A stretch of DNA of 64,000 bases from Humulus lupulus (GCF_963169125.1 NC_084802.1:36106607-36170606), one strand, 5' to 3'; shown: positions 1 to 8,520, counted from the first letter of the stretch. Notes: a model not told the origin generated them from the sequence alone. Made by a program: numbers and translations.

Positions 1-1147
1 CTCTGACATGGTGGGAATAAGCCCTAATGTAGCGAGCCACGCATTGAATATAGACAAAAGCTTTCCCCCGAAGCAGCAAAAGCGAAGGCAGCTGGATGAA
101 GACAGAAACAAAGCACTAAAGGAGGAGGTGGACAGGCTGAAATCAAATAATTTCATAAGGGACGCTTTTTACCCGGACTGGGTGGCCAATCTAGTGTTGG
201 TCCCGAAGCCCAATGGGACGTGGAGAACGTGCATTGACTACTTGGACCTCAACAAGGCCTGCCCGAAAGATTGTTTTCCCCTGCCGAGAATTGACCAGCT
301 CGTAGACGCCACGGGGGGGCATGGTCTGATGTCGTTCATGGATGCCTATTCTGGATATAACCAGATTCCCATGCATGCCCCCGACCAAGAGCATACGAGC
401 TTCGTCACAGATAAAGGGCTCTACTGCTACAATTTCATGCCATTCGGACTCAAGAATGCCGGAGCCACGTACCAGCGGCTCGTAAACATGATGTTCTCAG
501 AGCAAATAGGGAACAACATGGAAGTTTATGTTGACGACATGCTTGTAAAGTCTCAACTTAACAAAAACCATGTTGATGACCTCGAAGAGTACTTTGGCGT
601 GCTCAGAAAATACAACATGAAGTTGAATCCTCAGAAGTGCACTTTTGGGGTGTCTTTAGGAAAATTTCTGGGTTTCATTGTCATTTCTCGTGGGATCGAG
701 GCTAATCCCGACAAAATAAAGGCCCTGATCGATATGCCTTCGCCTCAGAAACATAAAGATGTTCAAAGCTTGACTGGCAGGATGGCAGCTTTGAGCAGGT
801 TCATCTCGAAGTCAACGGACCGCGATCTCCCATTCTTCAACTTATTAAAAGGAAGTAAGAAGTTCGAATGGACAGATGAGTGCGAGCTGGCCTTTCAGGA
901 GCTCAAAAAGCACTTAGCCAAACCGCCCATCCTATCGAAGCCTGAGACGGGGGAAATACTGTTCCTATACCTCTCAACTATCGAACACGCGATAAGCGCG
1001 GTGCTCGTACGAGAAGAAGAGAAATTACAGAAACCCGTCTACTATATCAGTAAAAGATTACTGGGGGCAGAATCAAGATATCCACTGATGGAGAAGCTCG
1101 CCCTCAGTCTAATCCACTCATCTCGCAAGCTCCACCCTTACTTTTAG
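1..1147 (+). pseudogene. pol segment 1: reverse transcriptase and start of degenerate Ty3-type RNase H
   Basis: Numbering from the internal ATG at 8. RT motifs: LVLVPKPNGTWR then CIDYLDLNKACPKD near residues 60-90; catalytic D112 in FMDAYSGYNQI; FMPFGLKNAGATYQ near 145; catalytic YVDD at 174-177; GFIV and the connection EWTDECELAF after that. From about residue 315 a Ty3-type RNase H begins, but the first-aspartate site reads LYLSTIEHA (320-328), with no Asp where TDAS is usual. That fits the inactive RNase H of Tat elements. The segment ends at TAG 1145-1147; the same frame continues immediately with recognisable RNase H sequence, so this is a nonsense change rather than a natural end. Confidence 0.93.
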
Positions 1148-1358
1148 GCACATCCTATCCATGTACTGACAGATCAACCATTAAGGCAAGTCTTGTCTAA
1201 ACCAGAGGCGTCTGGTCGACTCCTAAAGTGGACTGTTGAGCTCGGACAGTTCGAGATCACCTACCATCCAAGAACGACCATTAAAGCACAAGCGTTGGCG
1301 GATTTCATAGTGGAGTGCACCGGTATAGCCGACGACGAGGTAACAACCACAGGCCCAC
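1148..1358 (+). pseudogene. pol segment 2: C-terminal half of the Ty3-type RNase H
   Basis: Same frame as segment 1, directly after the TAG. It begins AHPIHVLTDQPLRQVLSK and includes GRLLKWTVELGQFEI, the conserved end of the gypsy RNase H. It runs on through DFIVECTG into a linker. The frame is lost in the linker: by 1359 the recognisable coding frame is the next one over, while this frame runs to TGA at 1394-1396. The exact indel base cannot be placed because the linker is poorly conserved; it lies between about 1330 and 1358. Confidence 0.85.
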
Positions 1359-2255
1359 GAGCTGTGGAAACTTTACGTCGACGGGTCATCAAATGAAAAT
1401 GGAGCGGGGGCAGGAGTTATTCTGATCACCCCTGCAGGGAGCAAATTTCACTCTGCGTTAAGGTTCGGCTTTAAAGCATCTAATAATGAAGCTGAGTACG
1501 AGGCTTTACTTGCGGGACTACGAATAGCAAAAGAGCTCAAGGCCAAAGCTATACATTGCTACAGCGACTCCCAGCTCGTGGTTAATCAAATCTTGGGAGA
1601 ATACCAGGCTCGTAGTACAAAAATGGCAGCTTATCTGGAGAAGGCAAAGTCCGCATTAGAGTTTTTTGAGTTTTATGCAATCGAACAGGTTCCCCGAGAA
1701 CAAAACTCAAATGCAGATGCCTTAGCTTGGCTCGCCACCTCCGCCGAAAATGAGGAGCTGAATGTTGTACCCGTAGAACACCTGTTAGCACCCAGTATTA
1801 CTGAGCCGGACGAGGAAGATGTGTGTATGATCGAGACAGAGCCGACCTGGATGAGCCCGATAGTTGAGTACCTCGAAAATGGAATTCTTCCAAAAGATCG
1901 AAATCAGGCTCGGAAACTAATGTATCAACTTCCTCGTTACACCATCCTGGATGGAAGGCTATACAGAAGAGGGTATTCCATGCCATTGCTCAGATGTGTA
2001 ACTCATCCCGAGGCAAAGAAGATTATTGAAGAAATTCATGAAGGGTTCTGCGGAGACCATACCGGGGGGCATAGCCTATCCAAGAAGGTTATACGCCAAG
2101 GATATTTCTGGCCAACCATTAAAACGGACTCTTTCGAGTACGTGAAAAAGTGCGACAAATGCCAGAGATTCGCCACGATACCCCAAGCTCCACCTTCTGA
2201 ACTGATCATGTTGACATCCCCATGGCCTTTTGCGGTGTGGGGCATGACCTCATAG
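1359..2255 (+). pseudogene. pol segment 3: archaeal-type RNase H plus integrase zinc finger
   Basis: Open in this frame from 1359 although the first ATG is at 1578. The RNase H has all four catalytic acids in family order: D (1380-1382) in YVDGSS, E (1494-1496) in NNEAEYEALL, D (1566-1568) in YSDSQLVV and D (1716-1718) in NADALAWLA. This is the RVT_3/archaeal-like type, not the gypsy type. After a linker comes the integrase HHCC finger: His at 2037 and 2058, Cys at 2151 and 2160 (KKCDKCQRF). The frame ends in TAG 2253-2255, created by the missing base near 2246; the protein continues in segment 4 with a short overlap. Confidence 0.92.
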
Positions 2256-3082
2256 GCTCGCTCCCAACTGGCAATGGAGGAGTAAAGTATGTTGTGGTCG
2301 CGATTGATTACTTCACAAAATGGACGAAGGCTGAACCATTGGCGACCATAACTTCGAAGAAGATCCTAGATTTCGTGGTAAAGAACATCGTATGCCGATA
2401 TGGAGTGCCAAGAAAGATTGTGTCTGACAACGGAACCCAGTTTGATTGCGACTTATTTACCAACTTTTGTAAGAAGAATGGTATAATAAAGAGCTTTTCG
2501 TCAGTGGCTCACCCTCAGGCGAATGGTCAGGTCGAAGCCGTTAATAAAACTCTCAAAAGTTCTTTGAAGAAAAAGTTGGAAGAAGCAAAGGGACGATGGC
2601 CTGAGGAATTACCTCAAATCCTTTGGGGATATAGAACTACAGCTCGGACATCAACTGGACATACCCCATTTTCTCTAGCATACGGCTGCGAGGAAATGTT
2701 GCCCATTGAGGTCGAAATTCCAACGATTCGAACTCAGATTTACGACCAGAGCTCCAATCATACTCAGCTCAAAGAAACCTTAGACTTGATCGAAGAAAAA
2801 AGGGAGGAGGCTCAGCTGAGAAATGCTGCTTACCAGCAACGAACCACAAGATATTTCAATAAAAGAGTTCGAGATCGAAAGTTCGGAGTAGGAGATCTGG
2901 TATTGAGACGCGTATTCTTAGCAACCCGAGATCCAGCAGCAGGAGTACTCGGGCCAAACTGGGAAGGACCATACCAGATAGAATCAGTCATCCGCCCTGG
3001 CGTATACAAACTTGCGAGATTAGATGGGAGCCTCATACCACGAGCATGGAATGGCGAACACCTTAGACCTTATTATCAATAG
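2222..3082 (+). pseudogene. pol segment 4: integrase catalytic core and C-terminal GPY/F-type tail
   Basis: The integrase core joins element DNA to the target. The D,D(35)E triad is complete: Asp at 2246-2248 (HDLIG), Asp at 2426-2428 (SDNGTQF) and Glu at 2534-2536 (NGQVEAVN), with exactly 35 residues between the last two. WGYRTTARTSTGHTPF follows, a typical conserved block. The tail holds LGPNWEGPYQI, a GPY/F-like motif, and closes with EHLRPYYQ and TAG, the usual end of plant gypsy pol; no chromodomain is visible, as expected outside chromoviruses. The ATG at 2222 is out of the ancestral context: the true coding frame enters at about 2246 from segment 3. Confidence 0.93.
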
Positions 3083-3906
3083 TATAGGAAAAGTGTTGCC
3101 TGTAACCATGATTTTCTATCTATGTTTCTTTGTTTTTGAATAACATGTCTACTTTGTTCTGCATGTAACATGTCTACTTTATTTTTGCAATCTCTCTTAA
3201 GTTAATAACCTATGGTCGCACTCATAGGATATTAAGGGGGCATCATTGGTATACATACCACCAGCTTAAAAAAAAAATAAATAAATAAAACATGAAGTAT
3301 TCGGATATAACTAAATACGCGAGCTTAAATAGTTCGGACTTAACCGAGCGAGCTTAGATAGTTCGGACTTAACCGAGTTATCAAAAACATACTAAGTGTT
3401 TGGATATAACCAAATACGCGGGCTTAGATAGTTCGGACATAACCGAACTACCAAAAGCCTAAAACGTTTGGACTAACCAGATGTGCAAGCTTAACAGGTT
3501 TGGAACAAACCAGCCAAATTATCGATCGATGATAAATGGGAACCTAAACCTATTGCGAAATATGTCGAGATCGAGGCTGGAATATCTTAAAAAGAAAAAT
3601 AGTTTCGAACTCGTAACCTCGGAGCCAAAATACTGAGGAAGAGGAAAAGTGACTAAAAAGATAACCAAATCATTCATATTACATACCATATAAGTACTTT
3701 CGAGTTCATGGTTGAAGTAATATCCGACCTTGATAAATAACGAGGTCGGAAACGGATAATTCGAATAAACTATGCATGAATGCATCAAATTTCGAGCCTA
3801 AATCCAAACTATGTTTGTATGCGTAAATAAACATAACCGGTTCATCAATTATAAAAATGTGCAAAATATTTCGAGCCAAGAAATGTATAGCATGTAAAAG
3901 AATTAA
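3083..3906 (+). other. pol 3' untranslated region of the element
   Basis: About 820 bases between the pol stop and the minus-strand gene. No convincing coding sequence; a minus-strand 89-codon frame at 3519-3788 has no recognisable motif and I leave it out. It holds the short tandem repeats at 3297-3510. Long 3' untranslated regions with tandem repeats are known for Tat elements. Confidence 0.7.
3297..3510 (+). repeat. Degenerate short tandem repeats in the retroelement 3' UTR
   Basis: A 25-base unit beginning GTATTCGGATATAACTAAAT (3297-3321) recurs 99 bases later (3396-3420, three substitutions). Between and after these, a unit with AGCTTAGATAGTTCGGACTT occurs at 3321, 3350 (29-base spacing) and 3421, with a decayed relative near 3488. 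So there is a 99-base compound repeat containing a 29-base subrepeat. No match to the large satellite was seen. Confidence 0.75.
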
Positions 3907-4066
3907 TTAAAGAAATTGTATCAGCCCCATGGGCATAAAATAATTACATAAGGGGACGCAGCCCCGATAACTGATTTCTCCGAGATCGGATTTAAGGAAG
4001 AGGAGTCTCCTTGGCCTTCTCAGCATCAGTGGCACCGGATCCCTCAGGACGAATAGCATGACTATC

Positions 4067-4498
4067 CTACTGGGCCGCCTCTCGAGCAGCTGCACTTGCC
4101 AAAAGACGGGCATTCCACCGCTCAACATATGTGGCTTCGAGAGGACCCAGGAAGCTGGTGTCAAGCTCGGCATTGTCGGCCCAAAGTTTGTACATGGCCT
4201 GGTCGACCGCTTTCTCCCTCTGCTCCTTAGACTCATTCAGGAGGCGGGTCTTCTCGCTCTCCATGAAATCGAGGGTGGCAGACTTCTCCTCTTCGAGCTT
4301 GGCATTGGCCTTCTCGAGCTCAGCGTTTGACTTTTCAAGCTCCTCGAGACGGGTCTTCAATTTTTCAAGTTCAGACTTCGAGTCTTTGAGCTCGTCAGCC
4401 ATCTTCAGCTCGAGGTCCTTCGACTTCTGAGCCAAAGATAAGCTCGTTTGCACCTCGTTGGTCAGCTTGTAGTTGAGTTGTGCTGAAACAACAAGGGC
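4067..4498 (-). CDS. Antisense gene coding exon 4 (C-terminal coiled coil)
   Basis: Starts after the acceptor TTTGTGTTTCAG (AG at 4500-4499), phase 0, with ALVVSAQLNYKLTNEV. It then carries a long heptad-like Lys/Glu/Leu helix (for example ELEKLKTRLEELEKSNAELE), predicted coiled coil of about 80 residues and thus a likely oligomerisation region. Ends RLLASAAAREAAQ and stop at 4069-4067. A C-terminal coiled coil is, to my knowledge, usual for this family of antisense proteins. Confidence 0.72.
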   Translation of the reverse strand, partial: ALVVSAQLNYKLTNEVQTSLSLAQKSKDLELKMADELKDSKSELEKLKTRLEELEKSNAELEKANAKLEEEKSATLDFMESEKTRLLNESKEQREKAVDQAMYKLWADNAELDTSFLGPLEATYVERWNARLLASAAAREAAQ

Positions 4499-4569
4499 CT
4501 GAAACACAAAGAATGAATCAGAATTATAATCAGAGACATAAATACTCTAAATAGAGTTGAGAAGGCTAC

Positions 4570-5048
4570 CGCGGCGGAGAGTTCGATACTCTTCTCATAA
4601 AGAGTGTTGCAGTCCGAGGCCTTGCGCACGGGGTCCCAGTGGTCGGCACCGAAGCCAGAAAAGCTCTGACCCACCCGAGAAAGGACGTCCGAGCTGAGAA
4701 GCGCCCCTTCTGTCCCAGCGGCGCCATCAAGTAAATATTCCTCAGTATGAGTTCGGGCCGTTGGCAGCTGAACCGTTGAGGTAGAAGGTTTCTTCGGGGG
4801 CCGAACAACTATTAACCGGGTCTCGGAGGGAAGCTGCGAGATGGATGCAGTAGGGCCTGGCCCATCAGCCTGGGCAGTCGGCTCCTTGGAGGTGTTCGCA
4901 GTGATCTGGGCCGTGGGAGTCGTCTCGTGATGTCTAGGTACCTTGGACTGTCGGTCGGGCCTCTTTGGTATCCTCGGGCGTTTGCTCTTCTGGGCGCCAG
5001 CTCCCCCATCACTAAAGAGCACGGCGTCGAGGTCGGGATTCATGGCAC
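4570..5048 (-). CDS. Antisense gene coding exon 3 (basic, low-complexity)
   Basis: Begins after TTATGCAG (AG at 5050-5049). The first codon is completed across the junction, followed by an in-frame ATG at 5043 (MNPDLDAVLFSDGG). A basic run, QKSKRPRIPKRPDRQSK, could be a nuclear localisation signal. A Thr/Pro/Ala-rich, probably disordered stretch follows, then a short aromatic region ending KSIELSAA. Ends at 4570 before GTAGCC, phase 0. Confidence 0.65.
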
Positions 5049-5124
5049 CTGCATAATGACAGTGAGTTAAACAATGATAATAACTTTGGGAAAAGATGTA
5101 AACCAGTTGAAGAAAAAACCTAAC

Positions 5125-5769
5125 TGAGACTCTTCCCCGAGCTCGAGCTTGGGGACCATGAAATTCCCCCGTCTTCAGAAGAGGCGGGGGGAGTGTCTTC
5201 CCTATAAGTTGGTGATAACCTCGAGAGGTCCCTATAGTCATTGGTCCCATACTGCACCGCTATCCCATTCCACACCTCGTCCGTGGTGTACATGGTATCA
5301 TATTTCCCGAGCCCACTATCAAACCTATGGACACAGTCATCTACCCAACTCCATATGTAGAAGTGGTATCTATCCTGTGGGCACGAGACTAGTCTATTGG
5401 GCCTGTGTTTTAACAAAGTGGGGGACCACATTCGCGAAGTAGGAAGGGTTTTACCTCCTCCGGAGTCCGAACTCGAGGCTTCGTCATTGGCCTCATTTCC
5501 CGACCGCGGACTTCTCGAGCGAATTGGGAGAGATGCTTTCCTTTGTCTCCTAGGAGGAAGGATGCCTGTGGGCAGTGGCACTTCCTCCCAGCGTCCATAT
5601 TTTTTACTGGACCAGTCAGAGGTCGACTGGCCCTGTCCCAACAACCCACAAGCTCGTAGCTTGTCCTCATGTAATAGAAATGAGAGGGACCTCCTGCCGT
5701 ATGGGAGTCGGAGCAGGGTCTCTCTGTGCTCCTTCATTGTTTCGTCAGGGGTGGGACGCTGAAAGTTAG
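5125..5769 (-). CDS. Antisense gene coding exon 2
   Basis: Begins after the acceptor CGTCTTTCAG (AG at 5771-5770) and reads PNFQRPTPDETMKEH before the ATG at 5737; the RPT-x-DE motif before that ATG shows that the protein does not start there. Contains an Arg-rich segment, a Ser/Asp/Gly stretch (ASSSDSGGG) and an aromatic region with WSWVDDCVHRFDSGLG. Ends at 5125 before GTTAGG (5124-5119), phase 1; without splicing the frame would stop at TAG 5122-5120. Function unknown. Confidence 0.65.
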
Positions 5770-5855
5770 CTGAAAGACGAGGTACACTTCAACTAAATAT
5801 GGATTTTAGGGCTAAAATTCCGAGCTTAAAAATAGAAAGTAACGAGAACACTTAC

Positions 5856-6741
5856 GAATCCGCCTGAACGAACGGTGTCGAGACGGGGACAGACCATCTG
5901 TCCAGAAAAAAGCCTTCTTGAAGTCAGGAGGGTGGTTCGGAAGATCTTCAAAGATCTTTGTCTCTTTGGGGTAGCTCGAAAGATAGTAAAAACCATCTCC
6001 TCCCCGAGCTCGGGAGGGATTACTCTTCAAACAAAAGAGATATAAAATCTCTTGGGGTGAAGGCCCTGTCCACCCCAGCTCGTGGAACAAGGACCTCAGG
6101 GCAGACAGCACCCTGTATGAGTTGGTGTTGAGTTGGAATGGAGCCAACCCAACGAAATCGATGAAGTCTCTGAAAAAGGACTTCAGGGGCAGCAAAGCTC
6201 CTGCCCTTATATGTTCCTGGCTCCAGGCCGCGTATTTCACACTGGAATCGCGGCCCCCAGGAGCGAAACAGCTCCATTAATGCCTTGTCGGAGCTCGACA
6301 CTTCAGTGTGTCCAACGAGCTAAGGCCATGGAGGGCCAAGATATCAGTTATTTGGTCGGAGGTGGTAACCGAGCTCTGGTAGAATTCGGCTTCAAACATC
6401 TCCCTCCTAGGCTGCGAAGACGAAGGCTCCGCCATTAGGGAAAACTGGAGTTCCCCTGGGTGGTATGCAACCGTGACTTTTAACGCTGGGTCGAGGGGGA
6501 TTGGCCTAGGTCCAGGGTTGGGCTCCGGATAGATGGCTTCCCGAAGAACTCTTCTCTTCTTTTCAATGACCTCGTCTATCTGACGACGATAGTGGGATCG
6601 AATATCCTCCTGCTCGCGCGCAAGCTCGTATTCTTTTATCTGACGTTGGTTCCGGGCAAAGACCGATTCCGGGCTCGGAGATTTGGGCTCGTAAGGGACT
6701 GCTCGTAATGACCCCCACCGTCTTTCCGGATTCTGTGACAT
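5856..6741 (-). CDS. Antisense gene coding exon 1 (PF04195-like domain), interrupted by TAA at 6277-6279
   Basis: Starts MSQNPERRWGSLRAV. Residues 1-154 are charged and largely helical (Arg/Glu-rich 30-65, then a proline-rich stretch near 70-80). After the TAA the same frame goes on with VKYAAWSQEHIRAGALLPLK, then FVGLAPFQLNTNSYRVLSAL, FYYLSS and FKKAFFW, the pattern I associate with the PF04195 family (hydrophobic FF, a 'GLAPFQL-P/N-S' core, then W/F-rich end). The exon ends at 5856 with C before GTAAGTG (5855-5849), a near-perfect donor, phase 1. No small intron can remove the TAA with consensus sites, so I read it as a nonsense change. Confidence 0.72.
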
Positions 6742-7228
6742 CTAACGAGAAAGAAAAAATGGTGAGGGCCATGCATGCATGAATCACGAGCTCGATGGGA
6801 TGAGCTCGGAGATATAAGGACAAGAAACTAAGTATTAAGACCCTCACTAAAGAGTCAGAGCGCGTGTTCCACAGGAAAGGAAAGAGAGCGTGGATGATTT
6901 TTTTGAAAAGTCCCGAAATTCAAGGGAAAGGAGAGTGGCGGTTAGCCAGGAAAAGCGTTTGTGGGTTTCGTGTATTTGTCAAAGCCCATGTTTTTATCCG
7001 AAAGCTTAATGTACAAGAAACGCTGCCTAAGAATTTCAAAACCCAGAAAATAGGAACCACATTCAAACGTCGAAACTGGGTATAAACCAGAGACGAACAT
7101 CCAGAGTGAAAATCCAGAAAGCATAAAAACCTATCGGTTCAAAACCTCCTATCGTATCATGCTAAGAACGTAAACTAACATACACAGCAAATATAGTATA
7201 AAAAGAACAACAAAAATGGCGTACTTAC
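6742..7228 (-). other. Probable 5' UTR intron of the antisense gene
   Basis: A strong donor GTAAGTAC begins at 7228, and a pyrimidine-rich acceptor, TTTTTTCTTTCTCGTTAG, ends at 6742, one base before the ATG at 6741. That makes a 487-bp intron lying wholly upstream of the coding sequence. Inferred from splice consensus only. A second, weaker reading is that 6742-7228 is simply untranslated leader. Confidence 0.55.
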
Positions 7229-7420
7229 ACAGTGATGGTGATTGCAGCGAAATCGTCGAGTGGAGAAGAGGTTGCAAGAAAGAACTCACTGACTCGAACA
7301 GACCAGGATTCCTTTGTTTTTTGGGTCGAGAAAACATGCGCGGGACGGAAGCTTCTTGAGAAAGTTTCTGGCTTTCTTGTTTTTCTTTTTCCAGTGGGTT
7401 TACGATGAACAAACGTAAAG
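7229..7420 (-). other. Probable 5' UTR exon of the antisense gene
   Basis: The minus strand just below the TATA box is a C/T-rich run (CTCCTCTTCGTCTTCTTC), as common near plant transcription starts. One upstream ATG occurs at about 7337 in an open frame; spliced to exon 1 it would run out of frame with the main ORF, so it would be an upstream ORF rather than an N-terminus. Start site estimated from the TATA position. Confidence 0.45.
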
Positions 7421-7440
7421 AAGAAGACGAAGAGGAGGTC

Positions 7441-7452
7441 TTATATATATAG
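7441..7452 (-). promoter_or_regulatory. TATA box of the antisense gene
   Basis: Minus strand reads CCTATATATATAA. It sits about 30 bases before the C/T-rich leader and 213 bases before the 5' splice donor at 7228, a sensible promoter position for a gene transcribed opposite to the retroelement. Motif is short and A+T-rich, so chance is possible. Confidence 0.5.
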
Positions 7453-7700
7453 GTGGGAAAACTAAATTGATCAGGAGCGTTGGTTAAAATCCTCAACAGA
7501 TCGAATGGACGGGAATCGGTGACAAGATGGCGCCGAAAAGTTGTCAGACGAACGATCGTGGGCGTGTTCCCAAGGTACTCAAGTACCTAAAGTGAGCAAT
7601 ACCCATCTGGCACGTGTCCATTTTCAAGAGTGTGACGGTACGGTTCCCAGAAAGAGTAGTTCAAAAGTTTCCTTCTCTTAGGATTCGAACAAATACTTTT
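7453..7700. other. Non-coding spacer between antisense promoter and polypurine tract
   Basis: About 250 bases with no ORF or repeat I can support. By position it would hold upstream control sequence for the antisense gene. Confidence 0.5.
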
Positions 7701-7712
7701 GAGGGGGCAAAA
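7701..7712 (+). other. Polypurine tract (plus-strand DNA primer site)
   Basis: GAGGGGGCAAAA immediately precedes the TG that opens the 3' LTR. In LTR elements this RNase-H-resistant purine run primes plus-strand synthesis. A G-run followed by CAAAA is a form often seen in plant gypsy elements. Confidence 0.8.
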
Positions 7713-8249
7713 TGTTATACCCAGATTTCGAGCCATAGTAAATATGACCTCGAAAGCTGAGTTCGCAACAAGTGGTCTCGTGAGGATTAGAGTGATCTAG
7801 GATCGTAAGTCGAACCTGCAAGGTATGATGTATGATCTCGAATGCAGTGATCTCGAAATGACCTCGATCTCAAAAGGTAGCTCTGAGAACACCTTCATCT
7901 TCAGGAACTTCGGAGCATGGTTCTTGAGCTCGATATCCCATCTCGAAAGAAACGTTAGCTCGAGAGATATCAGTGGCTCGCACAATGACATGAGACCAGA
8001 AATGCTGGAGCCTTGAAGATACGCTATAACCACCTTGAATATCTACAAGTATTATAACTATGAGATGTAATCCTCATTAATTGATGTAAATCCCCAAGAA
8101 TCGTGGGATATTATTTAGTCAGTTATGCGTTCCCTGGTCATCAGGGACGTTTCCTTTTTAATCTGATTAAAGGCATTTAAAGCCATTTATTTTTATTCAC
8201 AAAAGAGTAACTACCCAAAATATGTGGGATAGTATTCTGCATCCTTCTC

Positions 8250-8257
8250 TATAAATA
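8250..8257 (+). promoter_or_regulatory. LTR TATA box
   Basis: TATAAATA inside CTCTATAAATAGAG, a classic plant TATA context, about 250 bases from the LTR end. It predicts the R region start near 8280. In the 3' LTR this copy would drive transcription outward into the satellite. Confidence 0.75.
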
Positions 8258-8479
8258 GAGAAGCCATGCACCATTGTAAAGGACCGAAATTCTGATCCTT
8301 GAGAGAAAACTATGTAGAATTCATGCTAAAGAATTGTTCCGAGATAATCTTGAGGTTAATAACAGAGACTCGTGGCCTAGGCAGATTTAACTGCTGAACC
8401 ACGTAAAAAACCGTGTGTTTGATTCGTTTGTTTCTTTTGGCCATTATCTTTAATTGTTTGCGTGCTCTCTTCTTTTATC

Positions 8480-8503
8480 TGTTGACGAAAAACGGTGTCA
8501 ACA
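8480..8503 (+). repeat. Terminal LTR inverted repeat (7-bp arms)
   Basis: TGTTGAC at 8480-8486 is the exact reverse complement of GTCAACA at 8497-8503, with a 10-base loop. The outer arm is the very end of the LTR, where integrase binds. Confidence 0.8.
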
Positions 8504-8508
8504 AATTA
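8504..8508. other. Predicted right copy of the 5-bp target site duplication (AATTA)
   Basis: Gypsy elements duplicate 5 bp on insertion. The five bases after the LTR are AATTA, part of the satellite palindrome AATAATTAATTATT. The left copy would lie before the 5' LTR, outside the window. Confidence 0.6.
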
Positions 8509-8520
8509 TTTGCTAAATGC

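Larger units (their letters stand above)
1..3082 (+). pseudogene. pol: Ty3/gypsy pol polyprotein remnant (RT - RNase H - aRNase H - integrase)
   Basis: Pol makes the enzymes that copy element RNA to DNA and insert it. The reading frame is already open at the left edge (the ATG at 8 is internal, not the real start) and ends with TAG at 3080-3082. Three lesions break it: an in-frame TAG at 1145-1147 inside the Ty3-type RNase H; a net +1 shift between about 1330 and 1358, in the linker between the two RNase H domains; and a net -1 shift at 2246-2247, where the integrase first catalytic aspartate codon begins. The two shifts cancel, so the integrase end is back in the RT frame. All domain motifs are otherwise well preserved, suggesting a fairly young copy. 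Assembly indel error could mimic either frameshift. Confidence 0.93.
4067..6741 (-). pseudogene. Antisense extra gene of the retroelement: PF04195-like 'gypsy-type transposon' protein, spliced, one premature stop
   Basis: Function unknown; homologues are annotated 'putative gypsy-type transposon' and lie antisense in Tat elements. Joining four exons (6741-5856, 5769-5125, 5048-4570, 4498-4067) through GT-AG introns of 86, 76 and 71 bp gives 2,442 bases, 814 codons including the stop, all junctions in frame. Only one in-frame stop interrupts it: TAA at 6277-6279, codon 155. Conserved-looking domain at about residues 156-295 (exon 1); acidic/serine-rich stretch in exon 2; basic, NLS-like patch near 531-545; coiled coil at about 690-770. 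The ATG at 6741 follows directly on a 3' splice site. Transcription would start near 7415, opposite to element transcription. Splice junctions are my inference; RNA would confirm them. Confidence 0.75.
1..8503 (+). mobile_element. Tat-lineage Ty3/gypsy LTR retrotransposon, 5' part outside the window
   Basis: Seen: in order, a pol remnant (RT, degenerate RNase H, second RNase H, integrase), a long region with a minus-strand spliced gene, a polypurine tract and a 3' LTR ending in CA. Known: integrase downstream of RT defines Ty3/gypsy; a second archaeal-type RNase H after the Ty3 one, and extra ORFs between pol and the 3' LTR, are hallmarks of the plant Tat lineage. The element is non-autonomous as it stands, because pol has one stop and two frameshifts. 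Gag, protease, primer-binding site and 5' LTR would be to the left. Its right end abuts satellite DNA at 8504 without filler, so it inserted into the array. Family name within Tat not determined. Confidence 0.93.
7713..8503 (+). repeat. 3' long terminal repeat, 791 bp
   Basis: Starts TGTTATACCC right after the polypurine tract and ends GTGTCAACA at the satellite boundary. TGTT and AACA form the short terminal inverted repeat. The LTR supplies promoter and polyadenylation signals. A TATA box lies at 8250-8257, so U3 is about 560 bases. The U3 part is rich in scattered CTCGA/TCTCGA motifs (about 7830-7965). Small ORFs inside it (for example 7797-8033 minus) show no protein features. The 5' LTR is not in the window, so exact length rests on terminal motifs alone. 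Confidence 0.9.

Noticed and set aside
191..3036. Minus-strand ORFs over pol (191-394, 1582-1791, 1798-1986, 2036-2245, 2830-3036)
   Set aside because: They are mirror frames of well-supported plus-strand pol domains.
3232..3245. Purine run ATTAAGGGGG as polypurine tract and LTR start just after pol
   Set aside because: No TG...LTR-like sequence follows; a better tract directly abuts the TGTT at 7713, and the LTR end at 8503 matches that start.
3297..3510. Retroelement 3' UTR repeat as the source of the large satellite
   Set aside because: No shared words of useful length were seen between the 29/99-base units and the 461-bp monomer, and the element clearly inserted into existing satellite.
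3519..3788. Minus-strand 89-codon ORF
   Set aside because: No recognisable domain, in the untranslated region of the element, A+T-rich and likely by chance.
5403..5454. Possible extra intron in exon 2 of the antisense gene (GTAAAA...CACAG, 52 bp)
   Set aside because: Joining these sites brings an in-frame TAG within five codons, and the unspliced frame is open, so it is not used in the coding model.
4058..6438. Plus-strand ORFs at 4058-4430, 5149-5769 and 6133-6438
   Set aside because: They overlap the minus-strand exons, which have clear domain structure and matching splice sites; the plus-strand products have low-complexity Ser/Leu composition.
7149..7496. Minus-strand 115-codon ORF as a protein gene
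   Set aside because: It spans the predicted TATA box, leader and intron donor of the antisense gene; its C-terminal hydrophobic part is translated intron.
7797..8033. Small ORFs on both strands inside the LTR
   Set aside because: No motif or known family; they lie in U3 sequence with repeated CTCGA words and overlap each other.
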